Assembly (NCBI RefSeq): GCF_900109265.1
Contig: NZ_FNZM01000018.1
Location: forward strand, 21,021 to 85,020
Length of the DNA stretch: 64,000 nucleotides
From: Paraburkholderia tropica
GTDB taxonomy: Bacteria > Pseudomonadota > Gammaproteobacteria > Burkholderiales > Burkholderiaceae
Direction: 5' to 3'
Positions 43,032 to 51,730 of the stretch are shown piece by piece. The translations under genes and the position numbers were made by a program. Each line of letters begins with the position of its first letter. The first letter of the stretch is position 1. The notes under the pieces were generated by a model. It was not told where the DNA came from. It did no database searches and saw only the letters and a list, made by a program, of their open reading frames with translations.

Positions 43032-44612
43032 ATGTCCACACTCACTTCCGCCATGCCGCCGACGCACGCTTCCCAACCCGCCGCCGCGCGCGTGATCCGC
43101 CTGCATCCCGCCGACGATGTCGTCGTCGCGCTCGAACAACTGATCGGCGGCATGCCGGTCGAAGCCGACGGCGTGCGCGTCAGCGGCCTGATTCCGCCGG
43201 GCCACAAGGTCGCCACGCGCGCGATCGCGGCCGGCGCGCCCGTGCATCGTTACGGTCAGATCATTGGCTTCGCGCGTCAGGCGATCGCGCCCGGCGAACA
43301 TGTGCATACGCACAATCTCGACATGGGCGAATTCGCGCGCGACTACGCGTTCAGCGAAGGCGCGCGCGCGACAGCATTCGTCGCCGATAGCGAACGCGCA
43401 AGCTTTGACGGCATCGTGCGCGCCGACGGCCGCGTCGCCACGCGCAATTACATCGGCATTCTGACTTCCGTGAACTGCTCGGCGACGGTCGCGCGCGCCA
43501 TCGCCGATCATTTCCGCCGCGACATTCATCCGGAAGCGCTCGCCGCTTTCCCGAACGTGGACGGCGTGGTGGCGCTCACGCACGGCGTGGGCTGCGCCGT
43601 CGACACCGAAGGCGAAGCGCTCAAGCTGCTGCAACGCACGCTGGGCGGCTACGCGTGCCATCCGAATTTCGCGGGCGTGCTCGTGATCGGCCTTGGCTGC
43701 GAGACGAACCAGATTCCGCGTCTGCTCGAAACGCAGGGCCTCAAGGAACACGCGGGCCTGCGCACCTTCACGATTCAGGACAGCGGCGGCACGGCGAAAA
43801 CCATCGCCAGGGGCATCGAGATCGTCAAGGAAATGCTGGGCGCGGCGAATCACGTGCAGCGTCAGCGCGTGAGCGCGAGCCATCTGACCGTGGGCCTGCA
43901 ATGCGGCGGCTCGGACGGCTATTCGGGCATCACCGCGAACCCGGTGCTCGGCGCGGCCGTCGACCGGCTGGTGCGCCACGGCGGCACCGCGATCCTCTCC
44001 GAAACGCCCGAGATCTACGGCGCGGAACATCTGCTCACGCGCCGCGCGGTCACGCGCGAAGTCGGCGACAAACTGGTCGCGCGCATCCGCTGGTGGGAAG
44101 ACTATTGCGCGCGCCACAACGCGTCGATGAACAACAATCCCTCGGCGGGCAACAAGGCGGGCGGCCTCACGACCGTGCTCGAAAAATCGCTCGGCGGCAT
44201 CGCCAAAGCGGGCAGCACGAATCTCGTCGACGTCTACGAATACGCGCAGCCGGTGCTCGCGAAAGGCCTCGTCTTCATGGACACGCCCGGCTACGACCCG
44301 ATCTCGGCGACGGGCCAGGTTGCGGGCGGCGCGAACCTGATCTGCTTCACGACGGGACGCGGTTCGGCCTATGGCTGCGCGCCCTCGCCTTCGCTGAAGC
44401 TCGCCACGAATAGCGCGCTCTGGAAGCGTCAATCCGACGACATCGACCTGAATTGCGGCGGCGTGGTGGACGGCCACGACGACATCGACACGCTCGGCGA
44501 AACGCTCTTTCGCATGATGCTCGACGCCGCTTCGGGCAAGCGCACGCGCAGCGAACTGCATGGCTACGGTCAGAACGAATTCGTGCCCTGGCAGATCGGC
44601 GCGATTACCTGA
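43032..44612 (+). CDS. UxaA/GarD-family sugar-acid dehydratase
   Basis: This 526-residue protein has a small N-terminal SAF-type domain (about residues 20-110, ending VHTHNLDMGEF) and the large altronate/galactarate dehydratase domain (about 125-520; GRVATRNYIGILTSVNCSATVA, CGGSDGYSGITANPVLG). These enzymes dehydrate aldonic or aldaric acids to 2-keto-3-deoxy acids. The exact substrate (altronate, galactarate or another acid) cannot be read from sequence. It lies between its probable transporter and a DHDPS-family enzyme. Confidence 0.9.
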   Translation: MSTLTSAMPPTHASQPAAARVIRLHPADDVVVALEQLIGGMPVEADGVRVSGLIPPGHKVATRAIAAGAPVHRYGQIIGFARQAIAPGEHVHTHNLDMGEFARDYAFSEGARATAFVADSERASFDGIVRADGRVATRNYIGILTSVNCSATVARAIADHFRRDIHPEALAAFPNVDGVVALTHGVGCAVDTEGEALKLLQRTLGGYACHPNFAGVLVIGLGCETNQIPRLLETQGLKEHAGLRTFTIQDSGGTAKTIARGIEIVKEMLGAANHVQRQRVSASHLTVGLQCGGSDGYSGITANPVLGAAVDRLVRHGGTAILSETPEIYGAEHLLTRRAVTREVGDKLVARIRWWEDYCARHNASMNNNPSAGNKAGGLTTVLEKSLGGIAKAGSTNLVDVYEYAQPVLAKGLVFMDTPGYDPISATGQVAGGANLICFTTGRGSAYGCAPSPSLKLATNSALWKRQSDDIDLNCGGVVDGHDDIDTLGETLFRMMLDAASGKRTRSELHGYGQNEFVPWQIGAIT

Positions 44613-44661
44613 AACGCCCGCACTCCGCACTCTTTTCCAGGCCTGACTGCTTCAATCACCG

Positions 44662-45591
44662 ATGACCATGACATCCCCTACTCCTTATCGCGGCGTTTTC
44701 CCGGTCATGCCGACCATCTTCACGGAGAATGGCGATCTCGACCTCGACGGCCAGCGCCGCTGCACCGACTTCATGATCGACGCGGGCTCGAACGGCCTGT
44801 GCATCCTCGCGAACTTCTCCGAGCAGTTTTCGCTGACCGACGCCGAACGCGAAACCGTCATGCGCTGCGTGCTCGAACACGTCGCGGGCCGCGTGCCCGT
44901 GATCGTCACGACCTCGCATTTCAGCGCGCGCGTGTGCGCCGAACGCAGCCGCGCCGCGCAGGACGCGGGCGCCGCGATGGTGATGGTCATGCCGCCGTAT
45001 CACGGCGCGACGCTGCGCGCGAGCGAGGCCGCGATCTACGGCTTCTTCCGCGCGGTGTCCGAGGCCGTCACGATTCCGGTGATGATCCAGGATGCGCCGA
45101 TGAGCGGCACCACGCTCTCCGTGCCGTTTCTCGCGCGCCTCGCGCACGAACTGGAGCACGTGAGCTACTTCAAGATCGAAGTGCCGCAGGCGGCGTCGAA
45201 ACTGCGCGAGCTGATCCGCGTGGGCGGCGACGCGATCGTCGGTCCGTGGGACGGCGAAGAAGCCATCACGCTGATCGCCGACCTCGAAGCGGGCGCGACC
45301 GGCGCGATGACGGGCGGCGGCTATCCCGACGGCATCCGCCAGATCGTGGACGCGTGGGCCGCCGGTCAGATCGAGGCTGCCGAGGACGCGTATGAGCGCT
45401 GGCTGCCGCTCATCAATCACGAGAATCGCCAGGGCGGCATCGCGACCGCGAAGGTGCTGATGAAGGCCGGCCGTGTGATCGCCTCGGACGCCGTGCGCGC
45501 GCCGCTGCCGGGCGTGGCCGAGGCCACGCGCGCGAGTCTGCTGCGCGTCGCGAAGCGGCTCGATCCGCTGGTGCTGCGCTGGGGTAAGTAA
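44662..45591 (+). CDS. DHDPS-family aldolase/dehydratase for keto-deoxy sugar acids
   Basis: This 309-residue TIM-barrel enzyme belongs to the DHDPS/N-acetylneuraminate lyase superfamily, with FPVMPTIFTENGDLD at the N-terminus and the Schiff-base lysine K171 in SYFKIEVPQ. Next to a UxaA-type dehydratase, the likely role is cleavage or dehydration of the 2-keto-3-deoxy product. Known relatives include 2-keto-3-deoxy-arabonate/gluconate enzymes. It is not expected to make dipicolinate. It ends at a shared terminator. Confidence 0.88.
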   Translation: MTMTSPTPYRGVFPVMPTIFTENGDLDLDGQRRCTDFMIDAGSNGLCILANFSEQFSLTDAERETVMRCVLEHVAGRVPVIVTTSHFSARVCAERSRAAQDAGAAMVMVMPPYHGATLRASEAAIYGFFRAVSEAVTIPVMIQDAPMSGTTLSVPFLARLAHELEHVSYFKIEVPQAASKLRELIRVGGDAIVGPWDGEEAITLIADLEAGATGAMTGGGYPDGIRQIVDAWAAGQIEAAEDAYERWLPLINHENRQGGIATAKVLMKAGRVIASDAVRAPLPGVAEATRASLLRVAKRLDPLVLRWGK

Positions 45592-45641
45592 GTCTGCAAC
45601 AAGTCCTCGACAAGTCCGCAACAAGCTCGCATCGACACAAT

Positions 45642-45678
45642 AAAAAAGGCGCCACGTATGTCAACGCGGCGCCTTTTT
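45642..45678. terminator. Bidirectional rho-independent terminator
   Basis: AAAAAAGGCGCC ... GGCGCCTTTTT forms a stem that ends in T runs on both strands. It lies between the converging DHDPS-family and substrate-binding-protein genes and can stop both transcripts. Confidence 0.85.
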
Positions 45679-45693
45679 CACATCGGCTCAAGC

Positions 45694-46722
45694 TTACTTC
45701 TTGTCGACCACCGCCACGGCTTCGTCCACCGTATACAGCTTGTCGCTCACGCCGCCCGGCTTCAGTTTGGCAAGCTCCGCATCGAGCGTCTCGCGCGTCA
45801 CGCTCACGAGCGGCACCTGAATGTCCTTCGGCATCTTCTTGCCCGCGAGCGCCTGCTGCGCGACCCAGAACGCCGCCGTCACCGCGCCCGGCGGATTCGA
45901 CACCGAGGTCGTTTCATAGCCCGCACCCGCCTGGTTCTTCCACCAGTTGAGTTCGTCGTAACGATTGCCGAGCACGATGATCGGCGTCGGGCGGCCCGCG
46001 GCCTTGAACGCCTGCGCGGTGCCGAAACCATCGTCGCCCTGGGTCGTCACGCCGTCGATCTTCGGCAGCGTCGGCAGCACGCCCGCCACGGCCTTTTGTG
46101 CGACCGTCTGCGTCCAGTTGCCGTTGACGCTCGCGACGATCTTCATGCCCGGATACTTCTTCAGTTCGTCGACGATGCCCTGGTGAATCGCTTCGTCGAC
46201 CGACACGCCCGCCAGACCACGCACTTCGAGCAGCGTGCCCTTGCCGTTCAGACGTTTCGCGAGATAGTCGACCTGATTCGCGCCCCACGCATGGAAGTCG
46301 AACGACACGCGATACGCGCACGGCTCGGTCACGATGCCGTCGTACGAGACCACGACGATGCCCGCCGCGCAGGCCTGCTTGATGACGCCGTTGAGCGCCG
46401 TGGGCGAGGCCGCATCGACGACGATCGCGCTATAGCCTTGCAGGATCAGGTTCTGGATCTGCTGCGCCTGTTCCGTCACCTGGTTTTCGGCCGTCGTGAA
46501 GGTGGGCGCCGCCGCGACGCGCTTTTGCGCGACCGCTTCGTTCGTCACCGTCTGCCAGTCCTTGATCATGGTCTGCCGCCACGCGTTGCCCGCGTAGTTG
46601 TTCGACAGCGCGATCTTCTTCGTCGCGGTGCTGGTCTGCGAGACCTGCGCGTGCGCGCCCGTCGTCGCGAACGCGAGGCTCATCAGCGCGACCGCGCTGG
46701 CAATGTGGCTCAATTTACGCAT
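45694..46722 (-). CDS. Sugar ABC transporter substrate-binding protein (ribose type)
   Basis: This 342-residue periplasmic protein has a signal peptide (MRKLSHIASAVALMSLAFATTGAHA, cleavage near residue 25). The periplasmic-binding-protein fold 4 follows, starting KKIALSNNYAGNAWRQTMIKDW, with IVVDAASPTALNGVIKQA typical of sugar binders. Its ribosome site GAGGAGATGAAATTC is very strong. It is the last gene of the importer operon. Confidence 0.92.
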   Translation of the reverse strand: MRKLSHIASAVALMSLAFATTGAHAQVSQTSTATKKIALSNNYAGNAWRQTMIKDWQTVTNEAVAQKRVAAAPTFTTAENQVTEQAQQIQNLILQGYSAIVVDAASPTALNGVIKQACAAGIVVVSYDGIVTEPCAYRVSFDFHAWGANQVDYLAKRLNGKGTLLEVRGLAGVSVDEAIHQGIVDELKKYPGMKIVASVNGNWTQTVAQKAVAGVLPTLPKIDGVTTQGDDGFGTAQAFKAAGRPTPIIVLGNRYDELNWWKNQAGAGYETTSVSNPPGAVTAAFWVAQQALAGKKMPKDIQVPLVSVTRETLDAELAKLKPGGVSDKLYTVDEAVAVVDKK

Positions 46723-46776
46723 CGAATTTCATCTCCTCTTAAGGGTTCTTGTCTTGCGGGATGCAGCGATGTCGAT

Positions 46777-47679
46777 TCAGCGCGCGCCGCGCACGCCAAC
46801 CGGCAGCGAATAGACCGAGGTCGTCGCCGTGATGAACAGACAGTTGCGATTGAGGCCGCCGAACGTGAGATTCGCGACCGCTTCGGGAATCAGGATCTTG
46901 CCGAGCAGCGTGCCGTCCGGCGCATAGCAGTGCACGCCATCGGCGGCGCTGGTCCAGACGTTGCCGTGTTCGTCGACGCGCAGGCCGTCCGGAATGCCCT
47001 GCTCCATCGTCACGAAAATGCGGCTGTTCATGAGCCGTCCGTCGCGCACGTCGAACGCGCGAATATGGCGCGGACCGTTCTCGACATGCGACGCGCCCGA
47101 GTCGGCGATATAGAGCGTCGATTCGTCGGGCGAGAACGCGAGACCGTTCGGCTTGACGAAGTCGTCGGCGACGCGGCGCGGTTCCGGCGCGCCGCGCACG
47201 AACGCATACACGTGGCAGCCGCCGATCTCGCTCTCGGCGCGAAAGCCTTCGTAGTCGCTGAGAATGCCGTAGTCGGGATCGGTGAACCAGATCGTGCCTT
47301 GCGAATCGACCACGAGATCGTTCGGCGAATTCAGGCGCTTGCCGTCGTAATGCGAGGCCAGCACGGTTACGCTGCCGTCGTGTTCGGTGCGCGAAATACA
47401 GCGCCGTCCGTGTTCGCAGCTCACGAGCCGCCCTTCGCCGTCGCGCGTGTTGCCGTTGCTGAAATTCGCGTTCGCGCGGAACACGCCCACGCCCATGCCG
47501 GGCGCCCAGCGCATCATGCGGTTGTTCGGAATGTCGCTCCAGACTAGCATATCGCTCGCGGGAAAATACACCGGCCCTTCGGTCCACAGGCAGTCGCCCG
47601 CGATCTTCTGCAACAGCGCGTTAGGCTGGATCAGCCGCCGAAAACGCGGATCGTGGACTTCGTGGTCGTGCGCGTTCAT
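46777..47679 (-). CDS. SMP-30/gluconolactonase family lactonase
   Basis: This 300-residue six-bladed beta-propeller enzyme should open sugar lactones. It shows LWTEGPVYFPASDMLVWSD with the metal-binding Glu, SPNDLVVDSQGTIWFTDPDYG, KPNGLAFSPDESTLYIADSG and PDGLRVDEHGNVWTSA. The ribosome site is AAGGAGACACC. Its place within the sugar importer operon suggests that the imported sugar is oxidised to a lactone and then hydrolysed to the acid handled by the dehydratase. Confidence 0.92.
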   Translation of the reverse strand: MNAHDHEVHDPRFRRLIQPNALLQKIAGDCLWTEGPVYFPASDMLVWSDIPNNRMMRWAPGMGVGVFRANANFSNGNTRDGEGRLVSCEHGRRCISRTEHDGSVTVLASHYDGKRLNSPNDLVVDSQGTIWFTDPDYGILSDYEGFRAESEIGGCHVYAFVRGAPEPRRVADDFVKPNGLAFSPDESTLYIADSGASHVENGPRHIRAFDVRDGRLMNSRIFVTMEQGIPDGLRVDEHGNVWTSAADGVHCYAPDGTLLGKILIPEAVANLTFGGLNRNCLFITATTSVYSLPVGVRGAR

Positions 47680-47793
47680 GGTGTCTCCTTGTTATTCGAT
47701 GAAGATGGCGGGCGCAAGCGCAGCGGCGCAGGCGCATCTTTGCGCCGCGCACATCCGGTTTATTCAGGCATCCTGATGAATGATCAGGAGTCG

Positions 47794-48804
47794 TCAGCGC
47801 AGCTTCTGCCCGCCCGCGACCGCCGTGACCGCGATGATGAGCACGCCGTAGACGAGCGAGCGCACGCCCGCATCCGCGCCGACCGCGTTGAGGATCGACG
47901 TCATCATGAAGAGGAACATCGACGCGCCCCAGACGCCGAGTATCGACGCCTTGCCGCCCGTCACGAGCGTGCCGCCGATCACCACCACGGCAATCGAGAT
48001 CAGCATGTATTCGACGCCCATGTCGAGCGCCGCGCCGCCCGCCACCGCCGCGAGACACACGGCCGCGAGCGAGGCGATGATGGCCGAGAGCACGTAGGCC
48101 GTGCAGCGCGTGCGATGCACGTTCACGCCCGCGAGCCACGCGGCGCGCGCATTCTGGCCGACCGCCGAGAGCCGCCGCCCGTACACGCTGCGATGCATGA
48201 GCAGCGCGATCAGCAGCGAGAGCACCACGGCGAGCAGCGCGAGATACGGAATGTGCAGCAGACGGCCGGTTGCGAAGCTGCCGAGCGCGGCGGGCGGCGC
48301 GGGCAGATTGCCGCCCTGCGTGATCGCCACCGACTGGATGATGAAGCTCGACGACAGCGTGGCGATGATCGGCGGAATGCGCAGCAGGCGAATCAGCGCG
48401 TAATTCGCGAGCCCGACCGCGAGCCCCACGCCGATCACCGCGACGATGCCGAGCGCGATGCGCGCGTCGCTGCCGTTCATCACGTGCATGCCGATCACGC
48501 CCGCGAGCGCGATCGTCGACGGCACCGAGAGGTCGATGTTGCCGGTCCCCGAAGTGATCACGAGCATCTGGCCGAGCCCGACAAGCACCATGAAGATGCC
48601 GTAGACCAGCGCGGTTTCGAGCACGTTGGCGGCCACCGGCAAGCCGAAGAAACCGACCGTCGCGGCCCAGACCAGCACCGCGCCCGCGAACGAGAGGGCC
48701 CACGGCGCGTCGAGCGCCTTGAGGCGCGCGACGAGGCCGGCTTGCGTCGATTCGGCGGAATCGGCGGACGTGGCGGCGACGCCGCCGGAACGAGGCGTCG
48801 TCAT
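47794..48804 (-). CDS. Sugar ABC transporter permease (RbsC type)
   Basis: This 336-residue inner-membrane protein has 8-10 membrane segments, the family motif GTGNIDLSVPSTIALAGV near residue 95, and GGTLVTGGKASILGVWGA near the end. It overlaps the start of the other permease's stop region by 4 bp. Importers of this family normally have one permease gene as a homodimer; two different permeases here suggest a heterodimer. Confidence 0.92.
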   Translation of the reverse strand: MTTPRSGGVAATSADSAESTQAGLVARLKALDAPWALSFAGAVLVWAATVGFFGLPVAANVLETALVYGIFMVLVGLGQMLVITSGTGNIDLSVPSTIALAGVIGMHVMNGSDARIALGIVAVIGVGLAVGLANYALIRLLRIPPIIATLSSSFIIQSVAITQGGNLPAPPAALGSFATGRLLHIPYLALLAVVLSLLIALLMHRSVYGRRLSAVGQNARAAWLAGVNVHRTRCTAYVLSAIIASLAAVCLAAVAGGAALDMGVEYMLISIAVVVIGGTLVTGGKASILGVWGASMFLFMMTSILNAVGADAGVRSLVYGVLIIAVTAVAGGQKLR

Positions 48805-49739
48805 TGGCGCTCTCCGTTACGTTGAAGCAGGACGCGCAGCGACAGCACGACGATCAGGATCGCGCCCTGCATGCCGACCTGCCAGTCCGACGAAATGTTG
48901 AGAAACGCAAGAAACGAAGCCGCGAGCGTGAGCGTGATCGCGCCGAGCACCGCGCCGACCACCGACACGCGTCCGCCCACGAATTCGCCGCCGCCGAGAA
49001 TCACGGCCGCGATCGAAAGCAGCGTGTAGCGCAGCGCGATGTTCGCATCGGCAGAGGTCGTGAGGCCGAGCAGCGCGAGACCCGAAAGCACGCCGAACAC
49101 GCCGGCTACGCCGTACATCAGCGCGCGGCGACCGACGAGCGACCAGCCGAAGCGGCTCACCGCGCGCGGATTGCCGCCCACCGCGCGGCTGCGCACGCCC
49201 GCGGAACTGCGCATCAGCAGAAAATGCGCGACCACGGCGATCACCGCCGACCAGACGATGGGCGCGGCCACGAGCGGCGTCTGAAAGCTCATCGCCGAGC
49301 CGAGCCAGCCGGGGCTGTTGCCGCCCGGCGAAGGCAGCAGCACGATCGCGAGACCGCTCCACACGAACGAGAGCCCGAGCGTAACGACGATCGACGGAAT
49401 GCGGCGAATCTCGATCAGCGCGCCGATGGCGGCGTAACCGGCGACGCAACCCGCGAGCGCAAGCATGCCGAGCAGCGGATGCTGATCAAGGATCGTCGCG
49501 CCGATGCACGCGACGAGACTCACGAACGGCCCGATCGACAGATCGAGATCGTTCACGGTGATGATCGCGAGTTGCGCGAGCGTCGCGAGCACCAGCGGCA
49601 CGGCGAGATTGAGCAGCAGATTCGAGCCGAAATAGCTGAGCGTGGCCGGTTGCAGAAAGAGGATCGGCACCAGCACCGCGCACAGCGAAACGGCGGGCAG
49701 CATCGTGCGCAAACGCGCCTGGGTCAGAACGGTACTCAT
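48801..49739 (-). CDS. Sugar ABC transporter permease (RbsC type), second
   Basis: This 312-residue membrane protein has the motif NDLDLSIGPFVSLVACIGA and ALRYTLLSIAAVILGGGEFVGGRVSVVGAVLGA. The chosen start MSTVLTQ overlaps the ATPase stop by 4 bp; the longer frame to 50096 is antisense shadow. It should pair with the permease encoded immediately downstream. Confidence 0.92.
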   Translation of the reverse strand: MSTVLTQARLRTMLPAVSLCAVLVPILFLQPATLSYFGSNLLLNLAVPLVLATLAQLAIITVNDLDLSIGPFVSLVACIGATILDQHPLLGMLALAGCVAGYAAIGALIEIRRIPSIVVTLGLSFVWSGLAIVLLPSPGGNSPGWLGSAMSFQTPLVAAPIVWSAVIAVVAHFLLMRSSAGVRSRAVGGNPRAVSRFGWSLVGRRALMYGVAGVFGVLSGLALLGLTTSADANIALRYTLLSIAAVILGGGEFVGGRVSVVGAVLGAITLTLAASFLAFLNISSDWQVGMQGAILIVVLSLRVLLQRNGERQ

Positions 49740-51265
49740 GCAGCCAGCTCCTCGAAGCTCGCCGCCAGCAGCGCGTCTTCCGTGCATTCGCCTGCGTGCA
49801 GCACGCGCGTGACGCGGCGCGAGCGGAACACGAACGTGCGGTCGCAATAGGCGAGTTCGTCGTTTTCGGTCGTGTACCAGACGAAGGTGCGGCCCTTCGC
49901 GGCTTCGGCGCGCACGAGCGCGTAGATTTCGCGCTTGGTGCCGATATCGACGCCGCGCGTGGGATCGTCCATGAGGATCAGCGTGGCGTTCGAGGCGAGC
50001 GCGCGCGCGAACAGCACCTTCTGCTGATTGCCGCCCGAGAGCGAGAGAATGTTCGATTGCATCGACGCGCCGCGAATGCCGATCTTCGCGCGCCACGTAT
50101 CCACCAGCGCGCGCGCGGCCTTGAAGTCGATCAGCCAGCCGAGGCCTTTCGAATGGCCGCTGCCTGCGCTATCGGCGGTTTCATGCGCCGTCATGCCGCC
50201 GCGCCCGAGCCAGCGCACGTCGAGATTCTGCGCAATCGACCAGACCGGAAACACGCCGTCGCGCGCGCGGTCGCCCGCGACGAAGGCCACGCTGTCGCGC
50301 GAGGCGCGCTGCGCGATGTCGTAGATGGCGAGCAGCGTTTCGGTCTGCCCTTGCCCCGCGAGTCCGCCGAAGCCGATCACTTCGCCGCGCGACGCGTCGA
50401 TTTCCGCGCGCCGATGCGGTCCGATCACCCAGCGATAATCGCGCGTGGCCTGCTCGCGCGCCGTGTGCGCGGCGGCATCGTCGCGCGGCGCGTTCGCCAC
50501 GTCGACGTGCTGTCCCATCGCCTGGATGATGGCGTCGCGCGTGAGGTTCTCGCGCGGCAGAATGCGCACGAGTTTGCCGTCGCGCATCACCATCACGCGA
50601 TCCGCCACGCGCTCGATTTCGCCGAGCATGTGCGTGACGAGCAGACAGGTCACGCCGCGCGCGTTGGCCTTGCGCACGTAGTCGAGCAGTTGCTCGGCCG
50701 TGTGCGCGTCGAGACTCGACGTGGGTTCGTCGAGAATCACGAGGCGCACGGGCGTGTCGGTTTCCGTGAACGCGCGCGCGATCTCCACCATTTGCCGCTG
50801 CGTGAGCGTGAGGTCCGAAACCAGTTCCGCGCCGCTCAGGCCGCAGCCGGGAAAGATCTCGGCGAGCTTGTCGCGCATGAGCGTGCTCGCGCGTTTGCGC
50901 CAGCCGCGTCCACGCAGTCGCGGATGCACGACGCACATGTTTTCCGCGATGCTCAGGTTCGGGCAGAGCGACAGTTCCTGGAACACGCAGCGCACGCCTG
51001 CGAGGCGCGCCGCGTCGGCGTCGTAGTGCGGCGCGGGCGTGCCGTGCGTCTCGATGCGGCCGTCGGTCGGCGTATAGACGCCCGCGAGCACCGCCATCAA
51101 GGTGGATTTGCCCGCGCCGTTATGCCCGGCGATGCCGACGCACTCGCCCGCGAGAAAATCGAAATCGATATCGGACAAGGCCCTCACATTGCCGAAGGAT
51201 TTGCCGATGCCGGAAAAACGTATGAGGGGGGACGCGCTTTGTTTCGACTCGATGTTATCGATCAC
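49736..51265 (-). CDS. Sugar ABC transporter ATP-binding protein (RbsA type)
   Basis: This protein of about 509 residues has two ABC domains. The first has Walker A GHNGAGKS, FQELSLCPNLSIAENM, a degenerate signature LTLTQRQMVEIARAF and Walker B VILDEPTSSLD. The second has the usual RbsA-type GFGGLAGQGQTE in place of Walker A, LSGGNQQKVLFARAL and LILMDDPTRGVDIG. The GTG start at 51265 is preferred because GGAG lies about 9 bp upstream. An ATG at 51361 would add 32 Arg/Asp-rich residues unlike the family and place the operator-like site only about 19 bp before it. First gene of the importer operon. Confidence 0.9.
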   Translation of the reverse strand: MIDNIESKQSASPLIRFSGIGKSFGNVRALSDIDFDFLAGECVGIAGHNGAGKSTLMAVLAGVYTPTDGRIETHGTPAPHYDADAARLAGVRCVFQELSLCPNLSIAENMCVVHPRLRGRGWRKRASTLMRDKLAEIFPGCGLSGAELVSDLTLTQRQMVEIARAFTETDTPVRLVILDEPTSSLDAHTAEQLLDYVRKANARGVTCLLVTHMLGEIERVADRVMVMRDGKLVRILPRENLTRDAIIQAMGQHVDVANAPRDDAAAHTAREQATRDYRWVIGPHRRAEIDASRGEVIGFGGLAGQGQTETLLAIYDIAQRASRDSVAFVAGDRARDGVFPVWSIAQNLDVRWLGRGGMTAHETADSAGSGHSKGLGWLIDFKAARALVDTWRAKIGIRGASMQSNILSLSGGNQQKVLFARALASNATLILMDDPTRGVDIGTKREIYALVRAEAAKGRTFVWYTTENDELAYCDRTFVFRSRRVTRVLHAGECTEDALLAASFEELAA

Positions 51266-51379
51266 ATCCGTGCTCCGAAAATCGCTTCGCGGCGGGCGTC
51301 TGCCCGGGTCGCGACCAATTGGTCGATCCCGGCGACGCAGGTCTCCATGCTTGTTCTCCATCTGGGCGATGGAGGCTTT

Positions 51380-51392
51380 CTAATATACTAAT
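51380..51392. promoter_or_regulatory. Candidate GntR operator, site C
   Basis: CTAATATACTAAT lies 115 bp upstream of the chosen ATPase start. It repeats exactly the 10-mer found upstream of the GntR gene, which suggests that the importer operon belongs to the same regulon. Confidence 0.55.
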
Positions 51393-51557
51393 GTTGCGCA
51401 AAACACCTGACCCATAGGGATTTGCCCCTGGACGAGGCACCGGCAGCGCGGCGCGCGGGCAGACGAACAGTGAAGAAAGCGATGCGCGGCGGTTAAAAGA
51501 AGCCGCCGTCCGAGTCTAAGGACCGGAGCGATATCGATCTAATGAAAATCCGGACGC

Positions 51558-51604
51558 TTTCGATATCCGTTTCGATATCCGTTTCGATATCCGTTTCGAT
51601 ATCG
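51558..51604. repeat. Tandem 12-bp repeat TTTCGATATCCG (about four copies)
   Basis: Three perfect and one partial copy of TTTCGATATCCG stand in tandem, so GATATC palindromes recur every 12 bp. They lie upstream of the ABC operon. They may be a simple slippage repeat or an array of protein-binding sites. Confidence 0.85.
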
Positions 51605-51674
51605 CTGTCGCGATCTGTTTAGATAGCAGCCGCCGCGCGAGGGTCGCGGCTCGATCCGACATAGTGGGATCACC

Positions 51675-51726
51675 CGGCAGTCTTGCCGCCTCGCCGCCGC
51701 ATTGCACGGCGGCGAGTGTCCTGCCG
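51675..51726. terminator. Long GC hairpin downstream of the dehydrogenase gene
   Basis: A perfect 10-bp stem CTCGCCGCCG / CGGCGGCGAG with a 7-nt loop is embedded in an outer CGGCAG / CTGCCG pair. It begins about 5 bp beyond the dehydrogenase stop. There is no T run, so it is probably an mRNA 3'-end or factor-assisted terminator. Confidence 0.5.
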
Positions 51727-51730
51727 AGGC

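Larger units (their letters stand above)
51266..51730. promoter_or_regulatory. Upstream region of the sugar ABC importer operon
   Basis: This 465-bp non-coding stretch lies between the dehydrogenase stop and the ATPase start. It holds the CTAATATACT element, a tandem 12-bp repeat with GATATC cores and a strong hairpin near the dehydrogenase end. No plausible gene is present. Confidence 0.6.

Noticed and set aside
42342..44630. A 762-residue open frame on the minus strand
   Set aside because: It runs opposite to the MFS and UxaA-type genes, which have clear families; composition is of the shadow type.
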